Made by a program: the position numbers and the translations under genes | Shown: positions 45,111-53,948 of the stretch, piece by piece | Layout of the letters: each line of letters starts with the position of its first letter | Numbering within the stretch: the stretch's first letter is position 1 | The notes under the pieces: model-generated | What the model was told of the DNA's origin: nothing | Database searches by the model: none | What the model saw: only the letters and a program-made list of their open reading frames with translations | From: Actinomycetes bacterium | Lineage (GTDB): Bacteria; Actinomycetota; Acidimicrobiia; Acidimicrobiales; JAMCPL01 | Assembly (NCBI GenBank): GCA_021816935.1 | Contig: JAKAWR010000008.1 | Location: 57,950 to 121,949, forward strand | Direction: 5' to 3' | Length of the DNA: 64,000 bases

Positions 45111-46043
45111 TTACCGGTTGTCGAAGCCCGAGAGGAGCTCGTCGATCTCCTCGACCTCCGAGGAGGAAAGAGACGAGCGGCCGGCAGCGACGTTGGCGAC
45201 TACCTGGTCGGGCCGGGTCGCTCCCGCGATAACCGATGCGACGCAGGGCTTGGCCGTGAGCCAGGCGAAAGCCAGTTCGAGGAGGGTCCGGCCGTGATCG
45301 CGCGCCCAGGTAGCCAAAGCGTCGACCCGGTCGAAGGTCGCATCGGACAGGGTACCTGCCAGTCTCGATTCCCACCTCTTGAGGCGGGTGTCCTCGGGGG
45401 GCTCCTCTCCGCGGTGGTACTTACCGGTGAGGATGCCGTTGGCGAGTGGATAGTAGGGCAGGTAGGCTATCCCGAGTTTCTCGCAGAGCGGGACGGTGCC
45501 CGCCTCGTCAGCCCGCTCCAGCAGGCTTAGGTGGTTCTGCACCGAGACGAACCGGGGGCCGGTGCCCGCCGGCTTGTTCGCCTCTTCGAGCTGGGCGGCC
45601 GTGAAGTTGGAGCAGCCGATCTCACGGACTTTGCCGGTGGCAACGATCTCGCTAAGCGCACCGAGGGTGTCGGCGATGGGGGTGTCGGGGTCGGGCCGGT
45701 GTATCTGGTACAGGTCGATGCGGTCGGTGCCCAGGCGCATCAGGCTGGAGTCGACGGCACGGCGGACATAGTCGGGTCTGGCCCCTCCGGTGTCCGGCTG
45801 CCCCCGGACTTGGCTACCGAATTTCGTGGCTATGAGGACTTCGTCCCTGTGCGCGCCCAGGGCCTTGCCGACGCGTTCCTCGCTCGTACCGTAGGAGTCG
45901 GAGGTGTCGAAGAAGTTGATCCCCTGCTCCAAAGCGGCATCAACGACGGGGCCTACCTTGCCGACCTCCAAGGTCATGCCAAAGTTGTTGGTTCCGAGGC
46001 CGACTACGCTGACCTCGAGCGATCCGATCCTTCGGGTTTCCAC
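45111..46043 (-). CDS. Aldo/keto reductase
   Basis: This is an NADPH-dependent (beta/alpha)8 oxidoreductase. The catalytic tetrad region is NFFDTSDSYGTSEERVGKAL (Asp and Tyr), ATKFG (Lys) and LYQIHRPDP (His). Cofactor-binding sequences VSVQNHLSLLER and VASVIAGATRPDQV follow. The start is taken as GTG 46043 (METRRIGSLEVSVVGLG when read as Met), which is the usual AKR beginning; an in-frame ATG 66 bases upstream gives a non-conserved extension. The substrate is unknown. Confidence 0.85.
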   Translation of the reverse strand: METRRIGSLEVSVVGLGTNNFGMTLEVGKVGPVVDAALEQGINFFDTSDSYGTSEERVGKALGAHRDEVLIATKFGSQVRGQPDTGGARPDYVRRAVDSSLMRLGTDRIDLYQIHRPDPDTPIADTLGALSEIVATGKVREIGCSNFTAAQLEEANKPAGTGPRFVSVQNHLSLLERADEAGTVPLCEKLGIAYLPYYPLANGILTGKYHRGEEPPEDTRLKRWESRLAGTLSDATFDRVDALATWARDHGRTLLELAFAWLTAKPCVASVIAGATRPDQVVANVAAGRSSLSSSEVEEIDELLSGFDNR

Positions 46044-46299
46044 GAGAAGGAGCCTACCCGGCCGAGAGCAAGCGGTGCTTCGCCACCGCCCTTCCTCTCG
46101 GCCGTCCACCGGACGTCCTCGTACCGGACGTCAACGCTGTCGCCAACCCCCCAAAGAGCTGAGCGTGGATGGCCATCGTGTCCAGCGGGTTCAGCGGGTT
46201 CGTGTCCCGCATAGGTGTCGGCGAGGGCCCGGTGGCGCCCGAATCCATGCGGCTTACTCGATCACCGGTGGACGATATGCGCGTCGAGGAGGACGGTAC

Positions 46300-46974
46300 T
46301 CATGAGGCGTTCCACGGTTCACCGGTCGTGAAGAGGTCGTCATCAGCGGATGCCGTTCTCGCCGTTGCGGGGACATCGCCAAGGGGTGACGCGGCACCCT
46401 GGCGTACCGCTGATACCGTGCCGGATATCTGGACGTAAGCAAGCTTGATCTGGGAAATAGCCTCGTCGAGCACCTTGCCGGCAGGCCCGAGCCTGCCCCT
46501 GACGCTGTCGGCCAAGCCGGCGAGAGCGTCTATGGCCAGTGTTGCCTGCTCCAGCTTGGGTGGCTTCTCGGAAAGATAGATGGACGCCAACTCGAAAAGC
46601 CCGTAGGCGTGGTTCGCCACCACGGTTTCGGCCGGGGCGCCAGCCAGCTCCCTCCGGAGTCGTTCAGCCGCGGCTCGGGCCTCTGCTTCGTCGCCGTCGC
46701 CCGGTGCTTGCAGCGGTTCAGCCTGCGACACATCGTCCATGTCGTGTGAGGATGCGCTCAGATCGGTACCCTGAGCGGCAGCGCAGCCGGCACCGCGAGT
46801 GGCCTCTGGAGCGGTCGTTGTTCCGGTGGCTTCTGCGGTGGCAGTGCGGGCCGGGCCGCTGGTATCGCCTCGCCCGCCTGCGCCTGGTCGCCTCTCGGCG
46901 GGAGCGGGGCGCCTTTCGCCGCCAGCGGCTCCCCCTACGGGCCACTCGCCATCGGGTGTCCACAGGGTACGCAT
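46300..46974 (-). CDS. DUF1844-domain protein
   Basis: The last 130 residues match the DUF1844 pattern: ANHAYGLFELASIYLSEKPP, KLEQATLAIDALAGLADSVR and LDEAISQIKLAYVQISG. These are helical and of unknown function. The first 95 residues are an Arg/Gly/Ala/Thr-rich low-complexity extension. DUF1844 genes are often found beside infC in actinobacteria, as here in divergent orientation. The 256-base gap toward the aldo/keto reductase (46044-46299) shows nothing I can assign. Confidence 0.72.
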   Translation of the reverse strand: MRTLWTPDGEWPVGGAAGGERRPAPAERRPGAGGRGDTSGPARTATAEATGTTTAPEATRGAGCAAAQGTDLSASSHDMDDVSQAEPLQAPGDGDEAEARAAAERLRRELAGAPAETVVANHAYGLFELASIYLSEKPPKLEQATLAIDALAGLADSVRGRLGPAGKVLDEAISQIKLAYVQISGTVSAVRQGAASPLGDVPATARTASADDDLFTTGEPWNAS

Positions 46975-47210
46975 GTCTGGTAGTCTACGCCATCGGCGCT
47001 CTAACGCATTGAGAGAACCGGTTCATCGCGGGGCATCCGGGCGATAGGGGCATCCGGGCGGGACCTTGGAGGGCTGCCGGACCGGTTGCGGGAGATCAGC
47101 ACCGGATTGGGCTATGATGTCAGTGGAGACTAATGGAATGACCGGGTGGTAACAGTTCTGAGATCGGGCGGCTGCCAAAGCGGCGCGCCCTGTTCCGTGA
47201 GGAGCCCGCG

Positions 47211-47987
47211 ATAGCTGGCGCGGTCAAAGAGGCCCGGCTCCGCGTCAACGAAGCGATCGAGGCTTCTCAGGTCCGCCTGATAGACCAGGAGGGCAAGCAG
47301 CTCGGGGTACGCCCGGTGGGTGAAGCGCTCGCGATCGCAAGGCGATCCAATCTCGATCTGGTTGAGGTGGCGGCGCAGGCGGCTCCTCCCGTATGCCGGA
47401 TCATGGACTACGGGAAGTTCAAGTTCGATGCGGAGCAGAAGGCGCGTGAGACCCGTAGGAAGAGCTCAGGTCAGGGGCTCAAGGAGATAAAGTACCGGCC
47501 GAAGATCGGCGCGGGGGACTTCGAAACGAAGACGCGCCAGGTAGAGCGGTTCCTCGGTGATGGTCACAAGGTCAAGGTGACCGTGATGTTCAGGGGACGT
47601 GAGGTCTTTTACCCGGAGTTCGGCAAGAAGATCCTCGACAACGTTGCCGAGCGGGTGGAGAACGTAGGTAGAGTTGAGTTCGCCGCCAAGCTGGAGGAGC
47701 GGAACATGGCGATGGTGCTGGCGCCGCTGAGGCTCGAGAAGCGTGCCGCTCAGCAGAACGGTGAGAGGTCGGCGGCTCATGGCAGGACGGAGGCGGGCGG
47801 CGGAACTGGCGTAGACGGCGGGACGGGGGGTCGCGACGGGGCCGGTGTTGGCGGTGGGATAGTGATTGGCAGCGATGCCGGGAACGGTTCCGGAAGCGGG
47901 GATACTCGCTTTGGCGAGGAGAACCAAGCCGGCGGTGCGGAGCATGCAGGCGTACCCGGGAACCAGGCGTTACCCGGGGCTGATTGA
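47211..47987 (+). CDS. infC: Translation initiation factor IF-3 with an apparent AUA start
   Basis: IF-3 binds the 30S subunit and checks the start codon. The N-terminal domain begins [20 protein letters not shown], then [20 protein letters not shown] and [15 protein letters not shown]. The C-terminal domain has [20 protein letters not shown] and [12 protein letters not shown]. No ATG, GTG or TTG stands before this conserved beginning in frame. ATA at 47211 has GAGGAG (47199-47204) six bases upstream. IF-3 genes commonly use such poor start codons for self-repression. After about residue 180 a Gly/Ala/Asn-rich tail of some 75 residues follows. Confidence 0.9.
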   Translation: MAGAVKEARLRVNEAIEASQVRLIDQEGKQLGVRPVGEALAIARRSNLDLVEVAAQAAPPVCRIMDYGKFKFDAEQKARETRRKSSGQGLKEIKYRPKIGAGDFETKTRQVERFLGDGHKVKVTVMFRGREVFYPEFGKKILDNVAERVENVGRVEFAAKLEERNMAMVLAPLRLEKRAAQQNGERSAAHGRTEAGGGTGVDGGTGGRDGAGVGGGIVIGSDAGNGSGSGDTRFGEENQAGGAEHAGVPGNQALPGAD

Positions 47988-48009
47988 CCAGAGAGAGACT
48001 AGAATCCAG

Positions 48010-48204
48010 ATGCCCAAGATGAAAACCCACAGGGGTGCGGTAGCCCGGTTCAAGGTGACGGGCAGCGGCAAGCTCATGCACAGGCACCCCATGCGTTCCC
48101 ACCTGCTCGCTAAGAAGAACTCCAAGAGGACTCGAAGGCTTGCACTCGAGTCGGAGGTGTCGGCGGGGGATCGCCGGGAGGCGAAGCGCCTCTTGGGGAT
48201 GTGA
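48010..48204 (+). CDS. rpmI: 50S ribosomal protein L35
   Basis: The 64 residues are typical L35: [40 protein letters not shown]. It is a basic protein of the large subunit. It lies 22 bases after infC and 48 bases before rplT, the standard infC-rpmI-rplT operon, usually controlled by L20 binding to its own leader. Confidence 0.97.
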   Translation: MPKMKTHRGAVARFKVTGSGKLMHRHPMRSHLLAKKNSKRTRRLALESEVSAGDRREAKRLLGM

Positions 48205-48252
48205 CCCGTAGCGCTTCAAGAAGTGATGAGAGCACGAGAGGAAAGGTGAGAG

Positions 48253-48636
48253 ATGGCGAGGGTTAAGCGGGCAGTCCACGGCAGGAAACATCACCGCGCA
48301 GTTCTCGAGCAGGCAAAGGGTTACTACGGCGACCGCAGTCGGAACTTCCGCTCCGCCAACGAGGCGGTCATGCACGCCGGCCAGTACGCATACCGCGACA
48401 GGCGCGCCCGGAAGGGCGATTGGCGGCGCCTCTGGATCCAGCGGATCAATGCCGCGGCAAGGGAGAACGGGGTGTCGTACAGCCGCTTGATTCATGGTAT
48501 TTCGGAGGCCGGTATTGCCGTCGACAGAAGGATGCTCTCGGAGATCGCGGTCAGCGATCCGGCGACGTTCAGCCGGCTCGTAGAGATTGCGCAGGCAGGT
48601 TCGCAGGCGGGGGCCGGGCGCGCCGTATCGGGCTGA
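48253..48636 (+). CDS. rplT: 50S ribosomal protein L20
   Basis: The 127 residues begin [20 protein letters not shown] and include [20 protein letters not shown] and [21 protein letters not shown]20 is needed for early 50S assembly and represses its own operon. A Gly/Ala tail of about 10 residues is extra. Good ribosome site GAGGAAAGG before the ATG. Confidence 0.97.
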   Translation: MARVKRAVHGRKHHRAVLEQAKGYYGDRSRNFRSANEAVMHAGQYAYRDRRARKGDWRRLWIQRINAAARENGVSYSRLIHGISEAGIAVDRRMLSEIAVSDPATFSRLVEIAQAGSQAGAGRAVSG

Positions 48637-48686
48637 GTAGGGGGGCGGACAGGGCGGGGGGGCTGAAGTTGCAGGGAACGCCCCCG

Positions 48687-49523
48687 GTGCCGGGAACAGG
48701 TCAGGTGCCGGGAACCCCTCTGTCACCGAGGAACCGCAGGGTGCGTGACCTGGTCGCGCTGGCCCGCCGTCCGGCAGAGCGGCGCGCCCGTGGTATTTAC
48801 ATCGTCGAGGGCCCGAAACTGGTCTCGGCGGCCCTTCAATCCAGCGCAGAGCTCGATGAGCTGTTTGTCAGTGCCGATGAAGAGGATAGCGTTGTGGTGC
48901 AACGGCTCGTCGGGGAGGCAACCGAGCGAGGGGTGGACGTTCAAGTGCTGTCCGGTGCTGCTTTCGAGAGGGTATCGGATGCTCGCTCTCCGAGGGGGAT
49001 TCTGGCAACGTGCCGTAGACTGCCATTTGGAGAGGGCCATGCCCTGGAACCCGGCTGGCCCTTTGTGATCGTCTGTGCTGGAGTGGCTGACCCGGGGAAC
49101 ATGGGGGCGCTGTTAAGGGTGGCGGCGGCCTCCGGAGCCGGCGCACTGGTGGTGTGTGACGCTGCGGTGGATCCGTACGGGCCCAAGGCGGTCAGAGCTT
49201 CCGGTGGTGCTGTTTTCTCGATACCTGTCGTCGAGCTGGAGACGCCGGAGGAAGCGCTCCAGATGGTTCACCACGCCGGCATGATTTCGGTAGGCACGGT
49301 GCCCCGGGGAGGGTTGCCCTACGACGAGGTATCGTGGGAAGATCGGTTCGCACTCTTCGTCGGGAGCGAAGGCGCCGGCCTCGGGGCGGGGGTTGAGAGC
49401 CGGATGGATGTGAAGGTGAGTATACCCATGCAGGCAGATGTGGAATCCCTGAACGTGGCTGCCGCGGCGGCGATCGTCGCGTTCGAGGCCGCGAGGCGCA
49501 GGCGGCGCAGCGGTGGCGGTTGA
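48687..49523 (+). CDS. SpoU-family rRNA/tRNA 2'-O-methyltransferase
   Basis: This is a TrmH/SpoU knotted methyltransferase acting on rRNA. The substrate-binding N-domain (ERRARGIYIVEGPKLVSAAL) is followed by the SPOUT motifs: FVIVCAGVADPGNMGALLRV (motif 1), LFVGSEGAGLGAGV (motif 2) and VSIPMQADVESLNVAAAAAI (motif 3). AGGGA lies 9 bases before the GTG chosen; GTG 48705 or TTG 48669 are alternatives. The 3' end overlaps pheS by 11 bases. This position, between rplT and pheS, is common in actinobacteria. Confidence 0.88.
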   Translation: MPGTGQVPGTPLSPRNRRVRDLVALARRPAERRARGIYIVEGPKLVSAALQSSAELDELFVSADEEDSVVVQRLVGEATERGVDVQVLSGAAFERVSDARSPRGILATCRRLPFGEGHALEPGWPFVIVCAGVADPGNMGALLRVAAASGAGALVVCDAAVDPYGPKAVRASGGAVFSIPVVELETPEEALQMVHHAGMISVGTVPRGGLPYDEVSWEDRFALFVGSEGAGLGAGVESRMDVKVSIPMQADVESLNVAAAAAIVAFEAARRRRRSGGG

Positions 49524-50556
49524 TGGATCGCTCGAGGAAATGCTGTCCGCCGCGACGGCAGCGGTGAGCGGATGCTCGTCGCTCGACGAGCTGGCACGGC
49601 TGCAGAACAGGCATCTGGGCAAGGGGTCGCAGGTCGCGGAGGCAAGGGCTGAGCTCCGGAGCGTCGCTGCGGAGGAACGGCCCGCCCAGGGAGCGCTGAT
49701 CGAGCGAACAAGGGCCGCCATCGAAGAGGTGTTCCGCTCGGCACGCGAGCATCTCGAGGAGGCGGACCGGCAACGCCGGCTTGCGTCGGATGCGGCCGAC
49801 CTGACGGAGATCCTAGAGGCGGCGGTACCGTCGCTGGGCCGTGCACACCTTGTGCAGAGGACCCGTGACGAGTTGGAGGACGTATTCGTTGCCATGGGAT
49901 ACGAAGTGGTCGAGGGACCCGAGGTGGAGACGGATTGGTACAACTTCGAGGCGCTCAACATGCCCCCTGCACACCCCGCCCGGGGTATGTGGGACACGTT
50001 CTACCTGAAGCTTGGCGAACCGAATAGTATAATGCTGCGGACGCATACTTCGCCGACGCAGGTACGCGTCCTGCAAAGAGGGGAACTGCCCGTTTACGCT
50101 GTAATGCCCGGTCGTTGCTACCGGCGTGACACCCCGGACGCGAGGCACCTTCCCGTTTTCCACCAAATCGAGGGGCTGGTGGTCGATGAAGGTATATCGT
50201 TTGCCGATCTGGCTGGTACGATCGAGGAGTTCACGGGGGCCTATTTCGGTGAAGGTATTCACTCCCGGCTACGGCCGTCCTACTTCCCGTTCACCGAGCC
50301 GTCGGCAGAGTTCGAGGTCAACTGTACGATTTGCAGAGGAGCCGGGTGCAGGACATGCTCCCATACGGGCTGGGTCGAACTCGGTGGCTGTGGAATGGTA
50401 CACCCGGCAGTGCTGGAGGCCGTTGACGTCGACCCGGAGCGGTTCACGGGCTTCGCATTCGGGTTCGGTATCGATCGGTGCGCCCAGATGCGTCACGAGA
50501 TTGCGGACATGCGCGTGCTCGTCGAAAACGATTATAGGTTCATGAGGCAGCTCTGA
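49513..50556 (+). CDS. pheS: Phenylalanyl-tRNA synthetase alpha subunit
   Basis: This class II synthetase subunit has 347 residues. An N-terminal coiled coil binds tRNA. The motifs are EGPEVETDWYNFEALNMPPA, LRTHTSPTQVRVL (motif 2 region), FHQIEGLVVDE and FGFGIDRCAQMRH (motif 3). A Cys-rich loop (CTICRGAGCRTCSHTGW) near 255-272 is seen in several bacterial PheS proteins and may bind zinc. The start is GTG 49513. Its stop shares an A with the pheT ATG (TGATG). Confidence 0.95.
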   Translation: MAVDGSLEEMLSAATAAVSGCSSLDELARLQNRHLGKGSQVAEARAELRSVAAEERPAQGALIERTRAAIEEVFRSAREHLEEADRQRRLASDAADLTEILEAAVPSLGRAHLVQRTRDELEDVFVAMGYEVVEGPEVETDWYNFEALNMPPAHPARGMWDTFYLKLGEPNSIMLRTHTSPTQVRVLQRGELPVYAVMPGRCYRRDTPDARHLPVFHQIEGLVVDEGISFADLAGTIEEFTGAYFGEGIHSRLRPSYFPFTEPSAEFEVNCTICRGAGCRTCSHTGWVELGGCGMVHPAVLEAVDVDPERFTGFAFGFGIDRCAQMRHEIADMRVLVENDYRFMRQL

Positions 50557-53327
50557 TGAGAGTCCCGCTTTCCTGGCTGAGGGACTTCGTAACCGTAGAG
50601 TCGGACCCGGCGGAGCTGGCGGAGGTTCTCTCGGGCCTCGGGCTCGTGGTCGAGGGCTTGGAGCGGGTTGGCGAGGGCCTCGACGCGGTCGTCGTCGCCA
50701 GGGTGCTCGATGTATTCGCGATCCCGGGTGCGGACAAGATCGCAAGGGTTGTTGTGGATGCGGGCGGCGAGGAGGTCCAGGTCGTGTGCGGGGCGTCCAA
50801 TTTCTTCGCGGGGGACCACGTACCGCTTGCGAAGGTTGGCGCGGTCCTGCCCGGAGGGTTCGAGATCGGGAAACGGCGAATGCGCGGGGTGGAGTCGAGC
50901 GGGATGCTCTGCTCGGCTAGGGAACTGGGTCTGTCGGAGGACCACAGGGGGATCATGGTGCTCGATTCCGCCACGGTGCCAGGCGAGGCGCTGGCCGATG
51001 CCCTGGGTATCGTCAGGGATTTTGTCTTCGATATCGCGGTGGAGGCCAACAGGCCGGACGCACTTTCCATATACGGGGTGGCCCGCGATGTCGCCGCGAA
51101 GCTCGGCCTGCCGCTTGGCGATCCGCTGGCTTTGGCGGAGACGGTGGCGGGCGATCCGGCGGCGGGTGCGCCGGGGAGGGCGGAGTGTGCCGGCGGTTTG
51201 GCCGAGGTGGTACTGAGCTCCGGAGAGACCGTACGGGTAGAGGTGAGGGAAGAGGACCGGGACCTGTGCGGACGCTTTACGGCTACCGTGGTTACAGGCG
51301 TGCGGGTGGGGCCGTCGCCGCCATGGATAGCGAGGCGATTGACCATGGCGGGGATGCGGCCGATCAACAACGTGGTCGACGCGTCGAACTATGTGATGCT
51401 GGAATTGGGCCAGCCCACGCACCCCTACGACTTGGCGCTCCTGCGGGGACGTTCCATCATCGTGCGGGCCGCCCGTCCTGGGGAGAAGCTCAAGACGCTC
51501 GACGGCGTCGAAAGGGAGATGGCGGTCCGGTCCGTCGGCCCGGGTGACGACCGCCGCGACTGCCTGATCTGCGATGGCGATGATATTCCCATAGGCATAG
51601 CGGGGATCATGGGAGGGCAGAGCACGGAGATCTTGCCTTCCACGACGGAGATCCTTCTGGAAGCAGCCCACTTCCTGCCCATGGCGGTCGCGCGCACCTC
51701 GAAGCGCCTGGGGCTGCGGTCGGAGGCGTCGGTGCGTTTCGAGCGAGGTTGCGACCCGGAAGGGATCGAGAGAGCTGTAACCAGGATCTGCCGACTGGTT
51801 GGCGGGCACGCGGGCGATGGTGAGGGTGGCCGGGTACAGGCGCACCTCGATGTATCCGTACCCAGGGAGCTGCCGCGCCGCATCACGCTCAGAACGGAAA
51901 GGGTGGCGCGGGTTCTCGGCACGGACCTGCCAATCGAGCGTAGCCGGGAGATTCTCACGGCGATCGGCTTCAGGTGCCCCGGTGATACCGCGGAGCCGGA
52001 TCTCGTTGTCGAGGTGCCCTCTTTCCGCCCGGACGTGGTGAGCGAAATCGACCTGATCGAAGAGGTGGCGCGCCACGTGGGTTATTCGGTAATTGCGAGG
52101 AGAACGCTGCGCCCTTCGAGGGCAGGTGGCCTTTCGCCTTATCAGCGGGATCGCCGCCGGGTGCGATCCGTGATGGTCGCCTGCGGAGCGTTCGAGGCAT
52201 GGTCTCAGGCGATGATCGACCCCGACGACGCCGTAGCGGCAGGGTGCCGAAACCCCCTCGTCGGTCTCGAGAATCCACTGGGCGCGGGCGAATCGGCGTT
52301 GCGGCCATCCCTGCTGCCCGGACTTCTCGGAGCCGCCGCGGGGAACATCGCCAGGCGCGAGAACGACGTGAGACTTTTCGAGTTGGGGACCGTCTTCCCG
52401 TTCCCCGATGCGGAGAGGCTGCAGGCAGCGCAGGCTGGCAGGGGCAGGGTTGCGGGCTCCGTATCCCAGCCGGGCGTAGATGCCGGGGCTGGTACGGGCC
52501 ATGGCGAAGGCCCGGCGGCAACCGTATTGGACGAGCGTGAGATCCTGGGGGCGGTCTTCGCCGTGGGCGAATCGAGCATGCAAGTGGCGATCCGGGCCGT
52601 TGTGGATCTCTGCGACGGGCTGGGGTTGGAGCGCCTGGATATCCGCCAGGAGCTCGAGGGAGGGTATTCGGGCGGCAGGGCAGAGGCGGACGTGGTAATC
52701 CGAACTGCCGGGGACAGCAGCTCGAGCGCTGCCGGGCGGCACTCCCGTGGCGCAGGCCATGACGCGGTCATGCCGGTTGCGCCTGCGGGAAGGTTCTCCT
52801 ACGACGCGCTGTCGGTGAGCAGGCGGGGAGCGCTGGTGGCTCAGTCCGCTGACGGCCCGGCCCGCGAGGGCGAGGTGATTGCTGGCGTGGTGGGAGAGGT
52901 GGACAGCAAGGTACTTGCACATTTCGGGATACCCGACGCGTTACCGGCTGTGCGCCGGGTTGCGTGGATGGCTGTCGATCTAGCGATCCTGTTCGGCGAG
53001 ACCCGCCGGGTCGGCACGTTGGCCCGGCCGCTCAGCCGGTTCCCGTCGGCGGATGCAGATCTCTCGTTCGAGCTACCCGCTCATGTGACTGCATCGCAGG
53101 TAGCGGCGGTGCTGCGCGGCACGGGTGCGGAGCTGGTTGACCAGGTCCGCCTTATTGACGCCTACCGTGGAGGTGGTTCCCCGGCGCTCCGCAGCGTCAC
53201 ATTCCGGCTGAGGTTCTCCTCTCTGGAAGGGACTTTGACAGACGGCCAGCTGGCGGAGATCCGGGCAGCCTGCATCGGGGCCGTGGAGTCGACGCTTGGA
53301 GCCCGCCTGCGGGGCGGCTCGCAGTAG
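50556..53327 (+). CDS. pheT: Phenylalanyl-tRNA synthetase beta subunit
   Basis: The 923 residues carry the family domains in order: B1 and tRNA-binding EMAP-like domain (LSWLRDFV, GADKIARVVVDAGG), B3/B4 editing region (RPINNVVDASNYVMLELGQP, HPYDLALL), B5 (RVARVLGTDLPIERSREILT), the catalytic-like core (IDLIEEVARHVGYSVIAR) and the C-terminal anticodon-binding FDX-ACB domain (SRFPSADADLSFELP). It is about 100 residues longer than usual, through Gly/Ser/Ala-rich insertions near residues 628-660 and 715-745. It forms the (alpha-beta)2 enzyme with PheS. Confidence 0.95.
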   Translation: MRVPLSWLRDFVTVESDPAELAEVLSGLGLVVEGLERVGEGLDAVVVARVLDVFAIPGADKIARVVVDAGGEEVQVVCGASNFFAGDHVPLAKVGAVLPGGFEIGKRRMRGVESSGMLCSARELGLSEDHRGIMVLDSATVPGEALADALGIVRDFVFDIAVEANRPDALSIYGVARDVAAKLGLPLGDPLALAETVAGDPAAGAPGRAECAGGLAEVVLSSGETVRVEVREEDRDLCGRFTATVVTGVRVGPSPPWIARRLTMAGMRPINNVVDASNYVMLELGQPTHPYDLALLRGRSIIVRAARPGEKLKTLDGVEREMAVRSVGPGDDRRDCLICDGDDIPIGIAGIMGGQSTEILPSTTEILLEAAHFLPMAVARTSKRLGLRSEASVRFERGCDPEGIERAVTRICRLVGGHAGDGEGGRVQAHLDVSVPRELPRRITLRTERVARVLGTDLPIERSREILTAIGFRCPGDTAEPDLVVEVPSFRPDVVSEIDLIEEVARHVGYSVIARRTLRPSRAGGLSPYQRDRRRVRSVMVACGAFEAWSQAMIDPDDAVAAGCRNPLVGLENPLGAGESALRPSLLPGLLGAAAGNIARRENDVRLFELGTVFPFPDAERLQAAQAGRGRVAGSVSQPGVDAGAGTGHGEGPAATVLDEREILGAVFAVGESSMQVAIRAVVDLCDGLGLERLDIRQELEGGYSGGRAEADVVIRTAGDSSSSAAGRHSRGAGHDAVMPVAPAGRFSYDALSVSRRGALVAQSADGPAREGEVIAGVVGEVDSKVLAHFGIPDALPAVRRVAWMAVDLAILFGETRRVGTLARPLSRFPSADADLSFELPAHVTASQVAAVLRGTGAELVDQVRLIDAYRGGGSPALRSVTFRLRFSSLEGTLTDGQLAEIRAACIGAVESTLGARLRGGSQ

Positions 53328-53362
53328 GCCGGGATATCGGGCCGGGAAAGGGCGGGGGCCGG

Positions 53363-53842
53363 TCAGCCATCCCGCCAGGAGACGAGAATGCCGCGAGCAC
53401 GTCTTGCCAGGTGGGGTTCGAGATCGCGGAGAGCCGAATCCGAAAGGTTCTCGAAGAATGACCACGCGATCAGCTCCTCCAAGTCCTCCAACCGGTCTAG
53501 TCCCTCCGCTGCCTCGAACCGGTCATGCTCTGTCAGCTCGTCCTCCAGTAGTCCTTCGGTGCCCCCGGTGCCCCGGCGTTCCGGGTTCCAATCCGCTACG
53601 TCGTTGCCGTTGTCCCCGGTCGTGCCGGCCACTCGGTCGACTTCGGCACAGAGGACATCCAAGAGGCCGGCGCACCTGAGCACGGCGCCGCCTACTTGCC
53701 GGCAAGAGATCAGCTCCGCAAGGTCCTCGAGCAGGATGGCCGACCCCGGCTCGTTGTCGGCGACTTGCGCAGCGCGGGCGTAGGCGGGCCCGAGCTCCGG
53801 AAAAGCCTCGAGAATCGTTGTTTCGGGCGGACGGTAACCCAT
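53363..53842 (-). CDS. DUF7674-like hypothetical protein
   Basis: The 159 residues are acidic and helical: TTILEAFPELGPAYARAAQV, a variable middle, and LEDLEELIAWSFFENLSDSA near the end. The pattern of a Phe-Pro-x-Leu start and an S-F-x-E-N-L end resembles small DUF7674-type proteins of unknown function. The match is weak. I chose ATG 53842 (MGYRPPETTIL); an upstream ATG at 53878 would start inside a palindrome. The middle contains an Asn/Asp/Gly-rich insertion. Confidence 0.55.
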   Translation of the reverse strand: MGYRPPETTILEAFPELGPAYARAAQVADNEPGSAILLEDLAELISCRQVGGAVLRCAGLLDVLCAEVDRVAGTTGDNGNDVADWNPERRGTGGTEGLLEDELTEHDRFEAAEGLDRLEDLEELIAWSFFENLSDSALRDLEPHLARRARGILVSWRDG

Positions 53843-53877
53843 TGAAATAGCATAGCACATCAAGGGATGCATAATCA

Positions 53878-53894
53878 CGCGGCAGCTTGCCGCG
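53878..53894. promoter_or_regulatory. Perfect palindrome between divergent genes
   Basis: CGCGGCA-gct-TGCCGCG lies 36 bases upstream of the minus-strand ATG and 55 bases upstream of the plus-strand GTG. It could be a shared operator or a hairpin. No T-run follows on either side. Confidence 0.35.
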
Positions 53895-53948
53895 CGATCC
53901 GTTCGGTATAGTCAGGACATCGGTTACGGGACTTACGACGATGACACC

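Noticed and set aside
46054..46248. 64-codon minus-strand frame between the aldo/keto reductase and DUF1844 genes
   Set aside because: Pro/Thr/Arg-rich without a ribosome site or recognisable motif; left as intergenic.
50532..52922. Minus-strand frame of 796 codons opposite pheT
   Set aside because: pheT has all family domains on the plus strand; the shadow has no domain.
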